From WLWS01 sp965243105 (GTDB lineage: Bacteria > Pseudomonadota > Gammaproteobacteria > Eutrophobiales > Eutrophobiaceae), in contig CBDEUC010000001.1 of assembly GCA_965243105.1 (NCBI GenBank), positions 62,001 through 126,000 of the forward strand: DNA of 64,000 bases, in the 5' to 3' direction. The notes below the pieces were generated by a model. The model worked only from the letters and a program-made list of their open reading frames with translations. It did no database searches and had not been told where the DNA came from. Position 1 is the stretch's first letter; each line of letters begins with the position of its first letter. Both the position numbers and the translations under genes were made by a program. Of the stretch, positions 42,637-52,084 are shown one piece after another.

Positions 42637-43521
42637 TTAACCGCGCAGCTGCAGGGCCTCAATTCTCACGTCGAGCGGTGGATGACTGCGGAAAAGATCC
42701 CCGAATTTTGCTTTCAGGTTTCCCTTGATACCAAATGCAGTCATGGTATCCGGCAGGTCACTGTCCATTGCCTGTTCTGCCTGCAGGCGTTGCAGGGCCG
42801 CGATCATTCCGGGGCGGCTGGCCAGGTTGGCACCGGCCTCGTCGGCGCGAAATTCCCGCCAGCGTGAAAACCACATCACAATTGTCGAGGCAAGGATACC
42901 CAGCACGATCTCGGCAATAATTGTCACGATATAAAAGCCGATACCGTGACCACGCTCGGTTTTAAAGACTACGCGATCAACGGTGTGGCCAATGATTCGG
43001 GCAAAGAACATCACGAAGGTATTAACCACCCCCTGGATGAGGCTGAGTGTGACCATGTCACCGTTGGCAACGTGTCCAATCTCGTGAGCCATCACCGCTT
43101 CAACTTCTGCCGGTTTAAACCGCTGTAGCATACCGGCACTCACGGCAACCAGGGCATTGTTCCTGTTCCAGCCGGTGGCAAAGGCGTTGGACTGCTGGGA
43201 CGGGAAAATACCCACTTCCGGCATGCCAATGCCCGCGTCCATGGCTAGACGGGTCACGGTGTCCATAAGCCATTGCTCTTCACGGGTCGACGGGTTTTCA
43301 ATCACCTGAACCTGCATGCTGCGTTTTGCCATCCATTTCGATAGCAGCAGGGATATGAATGAGCCACCCATGCCGATAATGAAGCAAAATACCAGCAGGG
43401 CATTCAGGTCAAGGTCGATGCCATTTGCTGCCATGAAAGAGTTAAAGCCAAGCAGGCTCATGGTGATGCTGGCGACGACAATCACGGCCAGGTTTGTGCC
43501 CAGTAACAACAGGATACGCAT
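42637..43521 (-). CDS. htpX: Membrane zinc metalloprotease HtpX
   Basis: The 294-residue M48 protease has two N-terminal membrane helices, the zinc motif MAHEIGHVANGD, two further helices, and the third ligand in FRADEAGANLA. The family degrades damaged inner-membrane proteins together with FtsH and is often heat- or envelope-stress-induced. It converges on proB 7 bp away and is transcribed from the space next to rpsT. Confidence 0.95.
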   Translation of the reverse strand: MRILLLLGTNLAVIVVASITMSLLGFNSFMAANGIDLDLNALLVFCFIIGMGGSFISLLLSKWMAKRSMQVQVIENPSTREEQWLMDTVTRLAMDAGIGMPEVGIFPSQQSNAFATGWNRNNALVAVSAGMLQRFKPAEVEAVMAHEIGHVANGDMVTLSLIQGVVNTFVMFFARIIGHTVDRVVFKTERGHGIGFYIVTIIAEIVLGILASTIVMWFSRWREFRADEAGANLASRPGMIAALQRLQAEQAMDSDLPDTMTAFGIKGNLKAKFGDLFRSHPPLDVRIEALQLRG

Positions 43522-43623
43522 TAACGATTACCTCGATAGTGAGTGATACATCTTTAGATAAGGTTTCCGGGGAAAAAATTCAATACTAATGCATCCCCGG
43601 TAATGTTTCTCTGGGTGCAGACG

Positions 43624-43651
43624 AAAAAAAAGCCGGTGAGACCGGCTTTTT
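43624..43651 (-). terminator. Intrinsic terminator after rpsT
   Basis: On the minus strand AAAAGCCGGT pairs with ACCGGCTTTT over a 3-base loop and continues into a run of eight T. It lies 18 bp beyond the rpsT stop, a classic Rho-independent terminator. Confidence 0.92.
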
Positions 43652-43669
43652 CATGATTCTGTTGTGCGT

Positions 43670-43930
43670 TTACATTGCCTGTATCTGCGCATTCAGGCGG
43701 CTTTTATGCCTGGCGGCCTTGTTCCTGTGAATAAGCCCCTTGCTGCTCATCTTGTCGATCACCGGGACAGCTTCCCTGTAGGCAGCGGTGGCTGCTTCCT
43801 TGTCACCACTCTCCACGTGCGCGGTGACTCGTTTCAGGTAAGTCCTGAACATGGAACGAAAGCCCATATTGTGCTGGCGGTTCTTTTCTGACTGCCGGGC
43901 GCGTTTCTTTGCTGATGCGATGTTGGCCAA
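43670..43930 (-). CDS. rpsT: 30S ribosomal protein S20
   Basis: The 86-residue S20 starts MANIASAKKRARQSEKNR and keeps the long helices with SKGLIHRNKAARHKSRL. The start codon is TTG (43930-43928). The E. coli gene also uses UUG, where the weak start takes part in autoregulation, so this is conserved and not an error. It diverges from murJ and ends at the hairpin at 43624. Confidence 0.97.
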   Translation of the reverse strand: MANIASAKKRARQSEKNRQHNMGFRSMFRTYLKRVTAHVESGDKEAATAAYREAVPVIDKMSSKGLIHRNKAARHKSRLNAQIQAM

Positions 43931-44101
43931 TCTACTGCTCCTGCTATGCTTCTGTTAAAGGCGCGTAACTATGCTGATTTACAGGCAATTTGTCAATCTC
44001 TGGCAGCAATGTGGTATTCTCCCTGAAAAATAGATAAATACGCGTCTAAACAACAAGATAGGAGCTCCTGCTCGAGTGATTCCCAGTAAAGGCCCCCAGC
44101 T

Positions 44102-45643
44102 TTGAAAAAACGACTGTTCAAATCCACCCTGGTTACCAGCCTCATGACCACCATTTCCCGGGTATTTGGCCTGGTTCGTGATGTGGTTATCGCCTCCCTG
44201 TTTGGTGCGAGCGCGGGTCTTGATGCCTTTATCGTGGCTTTTCGTATACCCAATTTTCTCAGGCGCCTGTTTGCCGAGGGCGGGTTTTCCCAGGCCTTTG
44301 TCCCGGTCCTCGCGGAATACCGCGAAAACCGGGATATAAAGGAAGTTCGAGCGCTGGTGGATCAAACCACGGCGACGCTCGGGCTGGTATTGTTTTTCAT
44401 TACCCTGGTGGGCGTCGCCGCGGCACCGGTTTTCATCTACATTTTTGCGCCCGGTTTTTCCGCTGATCCCGGGAAGCAGGTACTGGCCGGGGATATGTTG
44501 CGGATCACCTTTCCCTACATCTTTTTTATCTCTTTAACCGCCCTGGCGGGTGGAATCCTCAATACCTTTGGAAAATTTGCGGTACCGGCATTCACACCGG
44601 TCCTGCTCAACCTCTCGATAATCAGTTTTGCCATCTACCTGTCACCACAGCTTGCACAGCCCGTGACCGCCCTGGCATGGGCGGTGCTGGCAGCGGGTGC
44701 CCTGCAGCTGGTGTTCCAGTTTCCCTTCCTGCTAAAACTTGGTGTTTTTCCGCGGCCGAGTTTTCACAGTGACCGGGAAGGGGTACAGCGCATAATGCGC
44801 CTGATGGTACCGACACTTTTCGCGGTGTCCATTACGCAGATAAACCTGCTCATCGACACCCTGATCGCGTCCTATCTCGAGTCAGGCAGTATTTCCTGGC
44901 TTTATTTTTCAGACAGGCTGATGGAATTTCCGCTCGGAGTTTTTGGTGTCGCGCTGGCCACGGTCATTTTGCCCAGCCTGTCGAGACAGTATGCGGGTGG
45001 TGATAAGCAGGCTTATTCCGCAACCATGGACTGGGCCCTCAGGCTGGTCGTCCTGATTGCACTACCGGCAGCAACGGGTCTCGCCATGATGGCAGTACCC
45101 ATGTTGACAACGCTGTTTCAATACAATGCCTTCAGCGCCAATGATGTCACCATGGCCTCGCACAGCCTGGTTGCCTATGCGCTCGGATTGCCCGCCTTCA
45201 TCTTTATCAAGGTGCTGGCTTCAGCGTTTTTTTCCCGCCAGGACACTAAAAGCCCGGTGAAATTCGGTGTTATTGCCATGCTGGTAAACGTGGTGTTGAA
45301 CCTGCTGCTGGTGAATTTCCTGGCCCATGCCGGGCTGGCGCTGGCTACTTCCATCGCGGCCTATGTCAACGCGGGCCTGCTTTACCTTTACCTCAGGAAA
45401 GAAGGGCACTACATAGCAGGAGAAGGTTGGCCTGTCTTTCTAATCAAGGTGATCGTGGCTGTCGTTGCCATGGGCGTTTTTATCGTCCTGCTTGTCCCGG
45501 CACAATCTCTATGGCTGGACTGGAATGCCCTGCAGCGCGGCCTGCAACTCGCGCTCTGGGTGCTGGGAGGAGCCATGCTATATTTCGCCGGCCTTTTTAT
45601 TTGCGGAATAAGGCCACGACAGATGACAGCGCCCTTACATTGA
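44102..45643 (+). CDS. murJ: Lipid II flippase MurJ
   Basis: The 513-residue protein has the MurJ/MviN pattern with about 14 membrane helices. The conserved N-terminus reads STLVTSLMTTISRVFGLVRDVVIA, with RIPNFLRRLFAEGGFSQAFVPV after it. It moves lipid II across the inner membrane for peptidoglycan synthesis. It starts with TTG at 44102, which gives the usual basic start MKKRLFK; no ATG in a suitable position exists. It heads the run murJ-ribF-ileS-lspA-ispH. Confidence 0.95.
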   Translation: MKKRLFKSTLVTSLMTTISRVFGLVRDVVIASLFGASAGLDAFIVAFRIPNFLRRLFAEGGFSQAFVPVLAEYRENRDIKEVRALVDQTTATLGLVLFFITLVGVAAAPVFIYIFAPGFSADPGKQVLAGDMLRITFPYIFFISLTALAGGILNTFGKFAVPAFTPVLLNLSIISFAIYLSPQLAQPVTALAWAVLAAGALQLVFQFPFLLKLGVFPRPSFHSDREGVQRIMRLMVPTLFAVSITQINLLIDTLIASYLESGSISWLYFSDRLMEFPLGVFGVALATVILPSLSRQYAGGDKQAYSATMDWALRLVVLIALPAATGLAMMAVPMLTTLFQYNAFSANDVTMASHSLVAYALGLPAFIFIKVLASAFFSRQDTKSPVKFGVIAMLVNVVLNLLLVNFLAHAGLALATSIAAYVNAGLLYLYLRKEGHYIAGEGWPVFLIKVIVAVVAMGVFIVLLVPAQSLWLDWNALQRGLQLALWVLGGAMLYFAGLFICGIRPRQMTAPLH

Positions 45644-45668
45644 TTATAATCCCTGCACACCGACAAAG

Positions 45669-46595
45669 ATGAAACTGATAAGAACACTCGACAGGGATAA
45701 CATGCTCCAGGATGGCTGCGTCATTACTGTCGGCAGCTTTGACGGTGTACACATGGGGCACCAGGCTGTTCTTGGGCAGTTAAAGGACAATGCGAAAACC
45801 CTCGCTATTCCCGCCGTGGTTATGACCTTTGAGCCGCAGCCCAGGGAATATTTCCAGGGGGATGCTGCGCCCGCGAGGTTGAGTCGCTTTCGGGAAAAGT
45901 ATCAGCAGCTGGCAATGCTGGGTATTGAGCACCTGGTGTGCCTGCGATTTTCCGAGAGGCTGGCCAGTATCAGGGCCGAGGAATTCGTGCAGCAGCTTTT
46001 CGTGGAAGCATTGAACATTCGGCGAATTATCATTGGCGATGACTTTCGTTTTGGCAAAGACCGGGATGGTGATATTCACACCCTGCGTGCCATGGGTGAG
46101 AAAGCCGGTTTTGACGTGGTTCCCGTTGATTCTTTTGCCATTGATGGAGAGAGGGTAAGCAGTAGCGCTATTCGCCATGCGCTGAAAAGGTCTGACTTTG
46201 AGCTGGCGCAGAAACTACTCGGGCGTGGTTATAGCATCAGTGGTCGAGTGGGGCATGGCGATCGACGCGGTCGGCAACTGGGTTTTCCCACGGCGAACGT
46301 TGAATTGAAAAGGCAGACCACGCCCTTACTTGGTGTCTATGCGGTTCGGGTATCCGGTCTTGCTGATGAGAGTATCCCGGGTGTCGCCAATATTGGTACA
46401 CGCCCGGTTTTTGATGGAAAGAAACTATTGCTGGAAGTGCACTTGCTGGATTTTAATGAGCAGATATACGGTCGACATGTGAGCGTGGAGTTTGCCAGGC
46501 ACCTCAGGGGTGAGCAGAAATTTTCCGGGATAGAGGAGTTAAAAGCACAGATTGCCCGGGATATTGAAAAAGCCAGGGAAATATTAACGCCATAG
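45669..46595 (+). CDS. ribF: Bifunctional riboflavin kinase / FAD synthetase
   Basis: The 308-residue enzyme has an N-terminal adenylyltransferase domain (ITVGSFDGVHMGHQAVL, IIGDDFRFGKDRDGD, SSSAIRHAL) and a C-terminal riboflavin kinase domain (GHGDRRGRQLGFPTANV, GVYAVRV). It converts riboflavin to FMN and FAD. It lies 25 bp after murJ and 20 bp before ileS, the standard order. Confidence 0.97.
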   Translation: MKLIRTLDRDNMLQDGCVITVGSFDGVHMGHQAVLGQLKDNAKTLAIPAVVMTFEPQPREYFQGDAAPARLSRFREKYQQLAMLGIEHLVCLRFSERLASIRAEEFVQQLFVEALNIRRIIIGDDFRFGKDRDGDIHTLRAMGEKAGFDVVPVDSFAIDGERVSSSAIRHALKRSDFELAQKLLGRGYSISGRVGHGDRRGRQLGFPTANVELKRQTTPLLGVYAVRVSGLADESIPGVANIGTRPVFDGKKLLLEVHLLDFNEQIYGRHVSVEFARHLRGEQKFSGIEELKAQIARDIEKAREILTP

Positions 46596-46615
46596 ATATA
46601 GTAAAGAAGTAAATA

Positions 46616-49411
46616 ATGAGTAATTACAAAGAAACATTAAACTTGCCGAAAACAGCCTTTCCCATGAAGGGTAACCTGGCCCAGCGCGAGCCCGAAATGC
46701 TCAAGCGCTGGCAGTCGATGGATCTCTACCACGAGATCCGCAACGCAAAGAAAGGCAAGCCGCTGTACATACTTCACGATGGCCCTCCCTATGCCAATGG
46801 TGATATACACATCGGTCATGCAGTGAACAAGATATTAAAGGACATCATTGTCAAGGCACGCGGTCTTGACGGTAAGGATGCGCCCTATGTACCGGGATGG
46901 GATTGTCACGGTTTGCCCATTGAATTGATGGTGGAGAAGAAAGTCGGCAAGGCGGGTCACAAGATCGATGCATCCGCCTTTAGAAATGCCTGCCGCGAGT
47001 ATGCCCGGAAGCAGGTCGACAAGCAGCGTGAGGATTTTATTCGCCTCGGTGTCTTTGGTGACTGGTTTGATCCCTATCTCACAATGGCCTTTAAAACCGA
47101 GGCAGACATCATACGCTCGCTTGGCAAGATCATCGAACGCGGCCATCTTCACAAGGGGGTTAAGCCTGTACACTGGTGCACGGACTGTGGATCTGCGCTG
47201 GCCGAGGCTGAAGTTGAATACGAGGACAAGGACTCTCCGGCTATCGACGTACGTTTTCCGGTCACTGACAAGGAAGACTTGCTAACACGCCTGGCGGTTG
47301 ACGATCCCGGAAAGCCCGTGTCAATGGTGATCTGGACAACGACACCCTGGACATTGCCCGCGAACCAGGCCGTGACATTACATGCCGAGCTGGATTACGT
47401 GGCCGTTGAACTGGACGGCGAAGTGCTGTTACTGGCCGAGGGGCTCAAGGACGCTGCACTGCAGCGCTACCAGGAAAGTGAGGGCAGTGTGATTGCCCGT
47501 TGCCAGGGTTCGGCACTGGAAGGTCTGCAGCTACAGCATCCATTTTACGAACGCCAGGTGCCGGTCATCCTCGGCGACCACGTCACGCTGGAGGCAGGTA
47601 CCGGGGCAGTTCACACTGCGCCGGCACATGGGCAGGATGACTTTGTCGTCGGTGCCCGCTATGGTCTCGAAGTTGACAACCCGGTCGCCGACAACGGTTG
47701 CTTCCGGGCAGACCTCGAGTTTTTTGGTGGCCAGCATGTTTTCAAGTCCAACGAGGCGATAATCGAAAAGCTGCGTGAGCTCGGAATGCTGGTTCACAAT
47801 GAAAATCTGAATCACAGCTACCCTCACTGCTGGCGACACAAGACGCCGATCATTTTTCGTGCGACTCCACAATGGTTTATCAGCATGGATGTCTCGGGCC
47901 TGCGCGACTCGGCGATGAGCGCGATCAAGGATGTGAAGTGGGAGCCGGGCTGGGGTGAAGAACGAATCGCCGGAATGGTAGAAAACCGTCCAGACTGGTG
48001 TATCTCGAGACAAAGGACATGGGGTGTGCCGATCACCGTGTTTATTCACCGGGAGACCCAGGAACTCCACCCGAATACCCAGGCCTTGCTGGAACAGGTT
48101 GCCGAACGCGTGGAAGAAAAGGGCATAGATGCCTGGTTTGATGAGAACATTGTTGAGTTGCTGGGAGACGATGCCGGCGACTATCAACAGGTGACTGATA
48201 CGCTGGATGTCTGGTTTGATTCCGGTGTGACTCATTCCAGCGTGCTCGAACGAAACGACAAGCTAGTGTACCCGGCGGATCTTTACCTTGAAGGCTCTGA
48301 CCAGCATCGCGGCTGGTTCCAGTCTTCCCTGCTGACCTCGGTGGCCATGCATGGCACGGCGCCATACCGCAACGTACTGACACATGGGTTTACCGTGGAT
48401 GCAAAGGGCATGAAAATGTCCAAGTCGCGCGGCAATGTCGTTGCTCCCCAGAAAGTCATGAAAAGTCTTGGTGCAGACGTGCTGAGGTTATGGGTCGCTG
48501 CAACGGACTATCGTGCTGAAATGAGCGTTTCCGATGAAATTCTCAAGCGCATGTCAGATGCCTATCGCAGGATCAGGAACACCGCCCGTTACCTGCTTTC
48601 AAACCTGGACGGTTTCGATCCAGCCTCTGATTGTGTGGATGCTGAGAACATGCTTTCGCTGGATCGCTGGGTCCTAGAACAGACCTTTGAACTGCAACAG
48701 CAGGTGGTTGAAGCCTACGAGAGTCACCAGTTCCACCAGATTTATCAAAAGCTGCATCACTACTGCGTGGTGACGCTGGGTGGGTTTTATCTCGATATCA
48801 TCAAGGACCGAATGTATACCTGCCAGAAGGACAGCCTGGCACGGCGTTCAGCCCAGACCGCCATGTACCACATCGCCGAATCATTTACGCGCTGGCTTTC
48901 GCCCATCCTGAGTTTTACCGCCGAGGAGATCTGGCAACACCTTCCCGGTGAAAGGGGAGACACGGTATTTACCGAGGAATGGTACACAGGCCTACCGGAA
49001 TCCACCAACCAGGATTCTCACTGGAACGACATCATCAGTGCCAGGGAGGAGGTGAGCAAGGCCTTGGAAAACCTGCGTAGCAAGGGTGACATTGGGTCCT
49101 CTCTGGATGCAGAAGTGGAAATCTATGCAACCGCTGAATTACGGGCTTCGCTGGAGAAACTTGAAGACGAGTTGCGCTTTGTCTTAATCACTTCCTCGGC
49201 CAGGGTTTTCGATGATGCCTCGATACCCGCCGATGCCGAGTCAACCGAAGTTGAGGGCCTGGCAATCCGGGTATCACCTTCGACCCATGAGAAGTGTGTG
49301 CGATGCTGGCACCGCAGGGAGGATGTCGGGGCCAATGCAGAGCACGCGGAACTTTGCGCACGTTGCGTTGAGAATGTAGACGGGAACGGCGAGGCCAGGA
49401 AGTACTGTTGA
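46616..49411 (+). CDS. ileS: Isoleucyl-tRNA synthetase
   Basis: A full-length 931-residue class Ia synthetase with HIGH (GDIHIGHAVNK) and KMSKS (GMKMSKSRGN) ATP sites. The long CP1 editing domain includes TTTPWTLPANQAV. A C-terminal zinc-binding end (CVRCWHRREDVG, CARCVENV) is typical of bacterial IleS. It ligates isoleucine to its tRNA. The stop overlaps the lspA start by one base. Confidence 0.98.
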   Translation: MSNYKETLNLPKTAFPMKGNLAQREPEMLKRWQSMDLYHEIRNAKKGKPLYILHDGPPYANGDIHIGHAVNKILKDIIVKARGLDGKDAPYVPGWDCHGLPIELMVEKKVGKAGHKIDASAFRNACREYARKQVDKQREDFIRLGVFGDWFDPYLTMAFKTEADIIRSLGKIIERGHLHKGVKPVHWCTDCGSALAEAEVEYEDKDSPAIDVRFPVTDKEDLLTRLAVDDPGKPVSMVIWTTTPWTLPANQAVTLHAELDYVAVELDGEVLLLAEGLKDAALQRYQESEGSVIARCQGSALEGLQLQHPFYERQVPVILGDHVTLEAGTGAVHTAPAHGQDDFVVGARYGLEVDNPVADNGCFRADLEFFGGQHVFKSNEAIIEKLRELGMLVHNENLNHSYPHCWRHKTPIIFRATPQWFISMDVSGLRDSAMSAIKDVKWEPGWGEERIAGMVENRPDWCISRQRTWGVPITVFIHRETQELHPNTQALLEQVAERVEEKGIDAWFDENIVELLGDDAGDYQQVTDTLDVWFDSGVTHSSVLERNDKLVYPADLYLEGSDQHRGWFQSSLLTSVAMHGTAPYRNVLTHGFTVDAKGMKMSKSRGNVVAPQKVMKSLGADVLRLWVAATDYRAEMSVSDEILKRMSDAYRRIRNTARYLLSNLDGFDPASDCVDAENMLSLDRWVLEQTFELQQQVVEAYESHQFHQIYQKLHHYCVVTLGGFYLDIIKDRMYTCQKDSLARRSAQTAMYHIAESFTRWLSPILSFTAEEIWQHLPGERGDTVFTEEWYTGLPESTNQDSHWNDIISAREEVSKALENLRSKGDIGSSLDAEVEIYATAELRASLEKLEDELRFVLITSSARVFDDASIPADAESTEVEGLAIRVSPSTHEKCVRCWHRREDVGANAEHAELCARCVENVDGNGEARKYC

Positions 49412-49920
49412 TGAACAAGTCGGGTTCAATGCACTGGCTCGGCCTGTCAGTATTGATTGTCATTGCTGACCAGTTGACCAAGTCAATGGCCACTGCAAAG
49501 CTGGTCTACCTCGAACCGCACAATGTCTTTCCAGGACTGAACATGACGCTGGTGCATAACACAGGTGCCGCCTTCAGTATTCTCAACCAGGCAGGTGGAT
49601 GGCAGCGCTGGTTTTTTATTGTTTTAACCGTGGTTGTCAGCATCGTACTGCTGTACTGGCTGAAGACCCTGCCGAGGAACCGCCGCTGGCTGGCCATAGC
49701 CCTTGCCTTGGTGCTGGGAGGCGCCTTTGGTAACCTCTGGGATCGCGTCATGCTTGGATACGTTATCGATTTTATTGATGTGTACTATGGCGAAGCGCAT
49801 TGGCCGGCGTTTAACGTGGCTGATTCATGCATTTGCATCGGCGCGTTTATGCTGGTCATCGATGCGCTCTGGTTTGACCGGGCAGAAGTGACCACCAGCA
49901 ACCCCGGCAGGAAAAGCTGA
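49411..49920 (+). CDS. lspA: Signal peptidase II (lipoprotein)
   Basis: A 169-residue inner-membrane aspartyl protease with four helices, the motifs NTGAAFS and GNLWDR, and catalytic Asp residues in FIDVYYG/FNVADS. It cuts the signal peptide from diacylated prolipoproteins. The ATG at 49411 overlaps the ileS stop (TGATG), with AGGAAG in front; an in-frame TTG lies one codon earlier. The fkpB gene commonly between lspA and ispH is absent. Confidence 0.96.
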   Translation: MNKSGSMHWLGLSVLIVIADQLTKSMATAKLVYLEPHNVFPGLNMTLVHNTGAAFSILNQAGGWQRWFFIVLTVVVSIVLLYWLKTLPRNRRWLAIALALVLGGAFGNLWDRVMLGYVIDFIDVYYGEAHWPAFNVADSCICIGAFMLVIDALWFDRAEVTTSNPGRKS

Positions 49921-50013
49921 GCGTCGAAAATGTGTGCAGATTCCTTAACAATGACAGCAGATTAAGGGATAATCCGGCTGCAAATCAGGCTTTGACTACC
50001 CAGGAATTGAATA

Positions 50014-50952
50014 ATGAAAATTACCCTCGCTAACCCCCGGGGATTTTGTGCCGGTGTAGACCGTGCGATTGAAATTGTGGAGCGCGCCCTCGAAATTTTT
50101 GGTGCCCCGGTGTACGTTCGCCACGAAGTTGTACACAACAAGTACGTGGTGGATACCCTGCGTGACAAGGGCGCAGTATTTGTCGAGGAACTGGACGAAG
50201 TACCGGATGACGCAACGGTCATTTTCAGTGCCCATGGCGTGGCAAAGCGCGTCCGGGAAGAGGCAGCAAGACGTGGCCTGCGTGTTTTTGATGCGATTTG
50301 TCCACTGGTGACCAAGGTACACATGGAAGTTGGTCATTACCAGGATGAAGGAAGGGAGTGCATACTGATTGGTCACGCTGGTCATCCCGAGGTTGAAGGC
50401 ACACTGGGGCAATATCGACCTGTCAACGGTGACGGAGGTATGTACCTTGTGGAGTCGGTTGAAGATGTAGAAGCCCTGGAGGTAAAGAGGCCCGATTTTC
50501 TCGCATTCGTTACGCAGACCACGCTGTCAATGGATGACACGGCGGTGGTTATAGATGCCCTTCGCACGCGATTTCCGGACATAGTTGGGCCAAAGAAGGA
50601 AGATATTTGCTATGCGACACAGAATCGCCAGGATGCTGTGAAAAAACTGACAAAAGAGTGCGACGTCATCCTCGTGGTGGGTTCCCAGAACAGTTCAAAT
50701 TCCTCGCGGCTGGCCGAGATATCGCAAAAGGTAGGTGTACCTTCTTACCTGATTGATAGTGCAGCTGAAATTAAAAAAGAATGGGTTGAGGGAAAGAAAC
50801 AAATCGGGCTTACCGCCGGCGCATCGGCGCCGGAAGTGCTGGTCGAAGAAGTGATTAAAAAGCTCGAAGAGTGGGGCGCGAACGTAGCGGTTGAAGCACC
50901 CGGTATCAGGGAAAAAGTTGTGTTTTCCCTTCCGAGAGAGCTGGCTGTATAA
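50014..50952 (+). CDS. ispH: 4-hydroxy-3-methylbut-2-enyl diphosphate reductase
   Basis: The 312-residue enzyme makes IPP and DMAPP in the last step of the MEP pathway. It contains the three cluster cysteines in GFCAGVDRAI, ICPLVTKVH and ICYATQNRQ, and the conserved TQTTLS and VVGSQNSSNS stretches. The start has AGGAA in front. A 93-bp gap separates it from lspA. It converges on the glutaredoxin-like gene with only a weak GGCGG/CTGCC pairing between. Confidence 0.97.
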   Translation: MKITLANPRGFCAGVDRAIEIVERALEIFGAPVYVRHEVVHNKYVVDTLRDKGAVFVEELDEVPDDATVIFSAHGVAKRVREEAARRGLRVFDAICPLVTKVHMEVGHYQDEGRECILIGHAGHPEVEGTLGQYRPVNGDGGMYLVESVEDVEALEVKRPDFLAFVTQTTLSMDDTAVVIDALRTRFPDIVGPKKEDICYATQNRQDAVKKLTKECDVILVVGSQNSSNSSRLAEISQKVGVPSYLIDSAAEIKKEWVEGKKQIGLTAGASAPEVLVEEVIKKLEEWGANVAVEAPGIREKVVFSLPRELAV

Positions 50953-50973
50953 CGAAAGGCGGTAATCTGCCGT

Positions 50974-51474
50974 TTACGGTTCAGCCTGGGCCGTTGTTGT
51001 TTCCGTTTCCGCTTTACTCTCCCGTTCCATTTCCGCCACCTCGTAGCCTGCCTCCTTGAGGGCGGCCGACAGGTTTTCCTGGTTGTAGCCGGCGACCACC
51101 TTGTCACCGATGAGGAGTACCGGCACACGCATGTCACCACCGGTCTTGCTCTTCAACTCCTGCTGCAGTTCGCCATTGTCCTTGATATTTTTTTCTGTGA
51201 CCTCGAGATTACTGGTAGAAAGGTGCTCGCGCATCTGGTCGCATACTTCACATTCCGGGATTGCATAAAGAACCAGGCCTGGGAGCTCCTTTTCGACAGT
51301 CGCGGTACGAGTCGAGTATTCCTTGCTGGAAACCGAGACACTGTCAGGCGGACAATGTTTCTGATAGCTCAGGTTACCGAACTGATCTTCACACTGGTGA
51401 ATTTTCGTCGCCCATACCCCGGATACCGGCAGCATAAGCGCCAAAAACATGAAATACGCAGGTATTTTATTCAT
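50974..51474 (-). CDS. Exported DUF4124-glutaredoxin fusion protein
   Basis: The 166-residue protein has a signal peptide (cleavage near GVWA), a short DUF4124-type segment (IHQCEDQFGNLSYQKHCPP) and a glutaredoxin-like domain with redox motif PECEVCDQM. GGDMRVPVLLIGDKVVAGYN is the usual cis-Pro region and GSH-site equivalent. It should be periplasmic and act as a thiol-disulfide reductant or binding protein. A GAGGAAG ribosome site is present. It is a neighbour of another DUF4124 protein on the other strand. Confidence 0.85.
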   Translation of the reverse strand: MNKIPAYFMFLALMLPVSGVWATKIHQCEDQFGNLSYQKHCPPDSVSVSSKEYSTRTATVEKELPGLVLYAIPECEVCDQMREHLSTSNLEVTEKNIKDNGELQQELKSKTGGDMRVPVLLIGDKVVAGYNQENLSAALKEAGYEVAEMERESKAETETTTAQAEP

Positions 51475-51580
51475 TATGGCTTCCTCTGATGTAATACTTC
51501 CGTTGCTGGCAAATTACAGCTTTGAACCATATTTTAATCATAGAATCATATATATATGGGACAAATTTTAGGTTATATTT

Positions 51581-52069
51581 ATGTTAAGTACATCTCAAAA
51601 TTCAGTGGTTTTTATGCGAAATCGAGCGATTTGCCTGCAATTACTGTGTTTAGCGGCCTTTTTTCTTAATTCTTCAATTACCTTCGCTGCCATGTACAAG
51701 TGGGTGGACGAAGAGGGGAATACCCATTATTCCCAGAGTCCACCTCCGGGCGATATAAAGGGAGAAACCATCAAGCCACCCCCGCGTATCAATCCGGAGT
51801 ACGACACGAAAAAGCAGGGAGAGCGCTCCCAAATGCTTGATGATATTCAAAAAAAACGGGAACAGGCCAGGGAGGAACAACTCAAGGCTGAAGAAGAGAG
51901 CGCCCAAAAGCAGAAGCAGTGTGAGCAGGCCAGGGCGCGGCTTGCGAGCTACGAGAGACCAAGAATCATGGTAAAGGATGCCGATGGAAATCCCACTCGT
52001 ATAGGAGAAGACCAGCGCATGGCGGAACTGGAAAAGTCCCGCGAGTTGGTCAGGGAGCTTTGCAAGTAA
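51581..52069 (+). CDS. DUF4124 domain exported protein
   Basis: A 162-residue protein with a signal peptide ending in TFAA and the DUF4124 motif MYKWVDEEGNTHYSQSPPP. A charged coiled-coil-like stretch (about residues 85-125) is rich in Lys, Glu and Gln. An in-frame ATG at 51614 gives a shorter and perhaps better leader; neither start has a good ribosome site. DUF4124 proteins are common in Gammaproteobacteria and have no settled function. Together with the Grx fusion opposite it suggests an envelope role. Confidence 0.8.
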   Translation: MLSTSQNSVVFMRNRAICLQLLCLAAFFLNSSITFAAMYKWVDEEGNTHYSQSPPPGDIKGETIKPPPRINPEYDTKKQGERSQMLDDIQKKREQAREEQLKAEEESAQKQKQCEQARARLASYERPRIMVKDADGNPTRIGEDQRMAELEKSRELVRELCK

Positions 52070-52084
52070 CCGGGTTTTTCGCTG

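Noticed and set aside
47531..48235. 234-codon minus-strand frame inside ileS
   Set aside because: ileS is full length and conserved across this stretch; the opposite frame has no family features.
50953..50973. Possible terminator between ispH and the glutaredoxin-like gene
   Set aside because: Only a short pairing with a G-T pair and no real T run; too weak to list.
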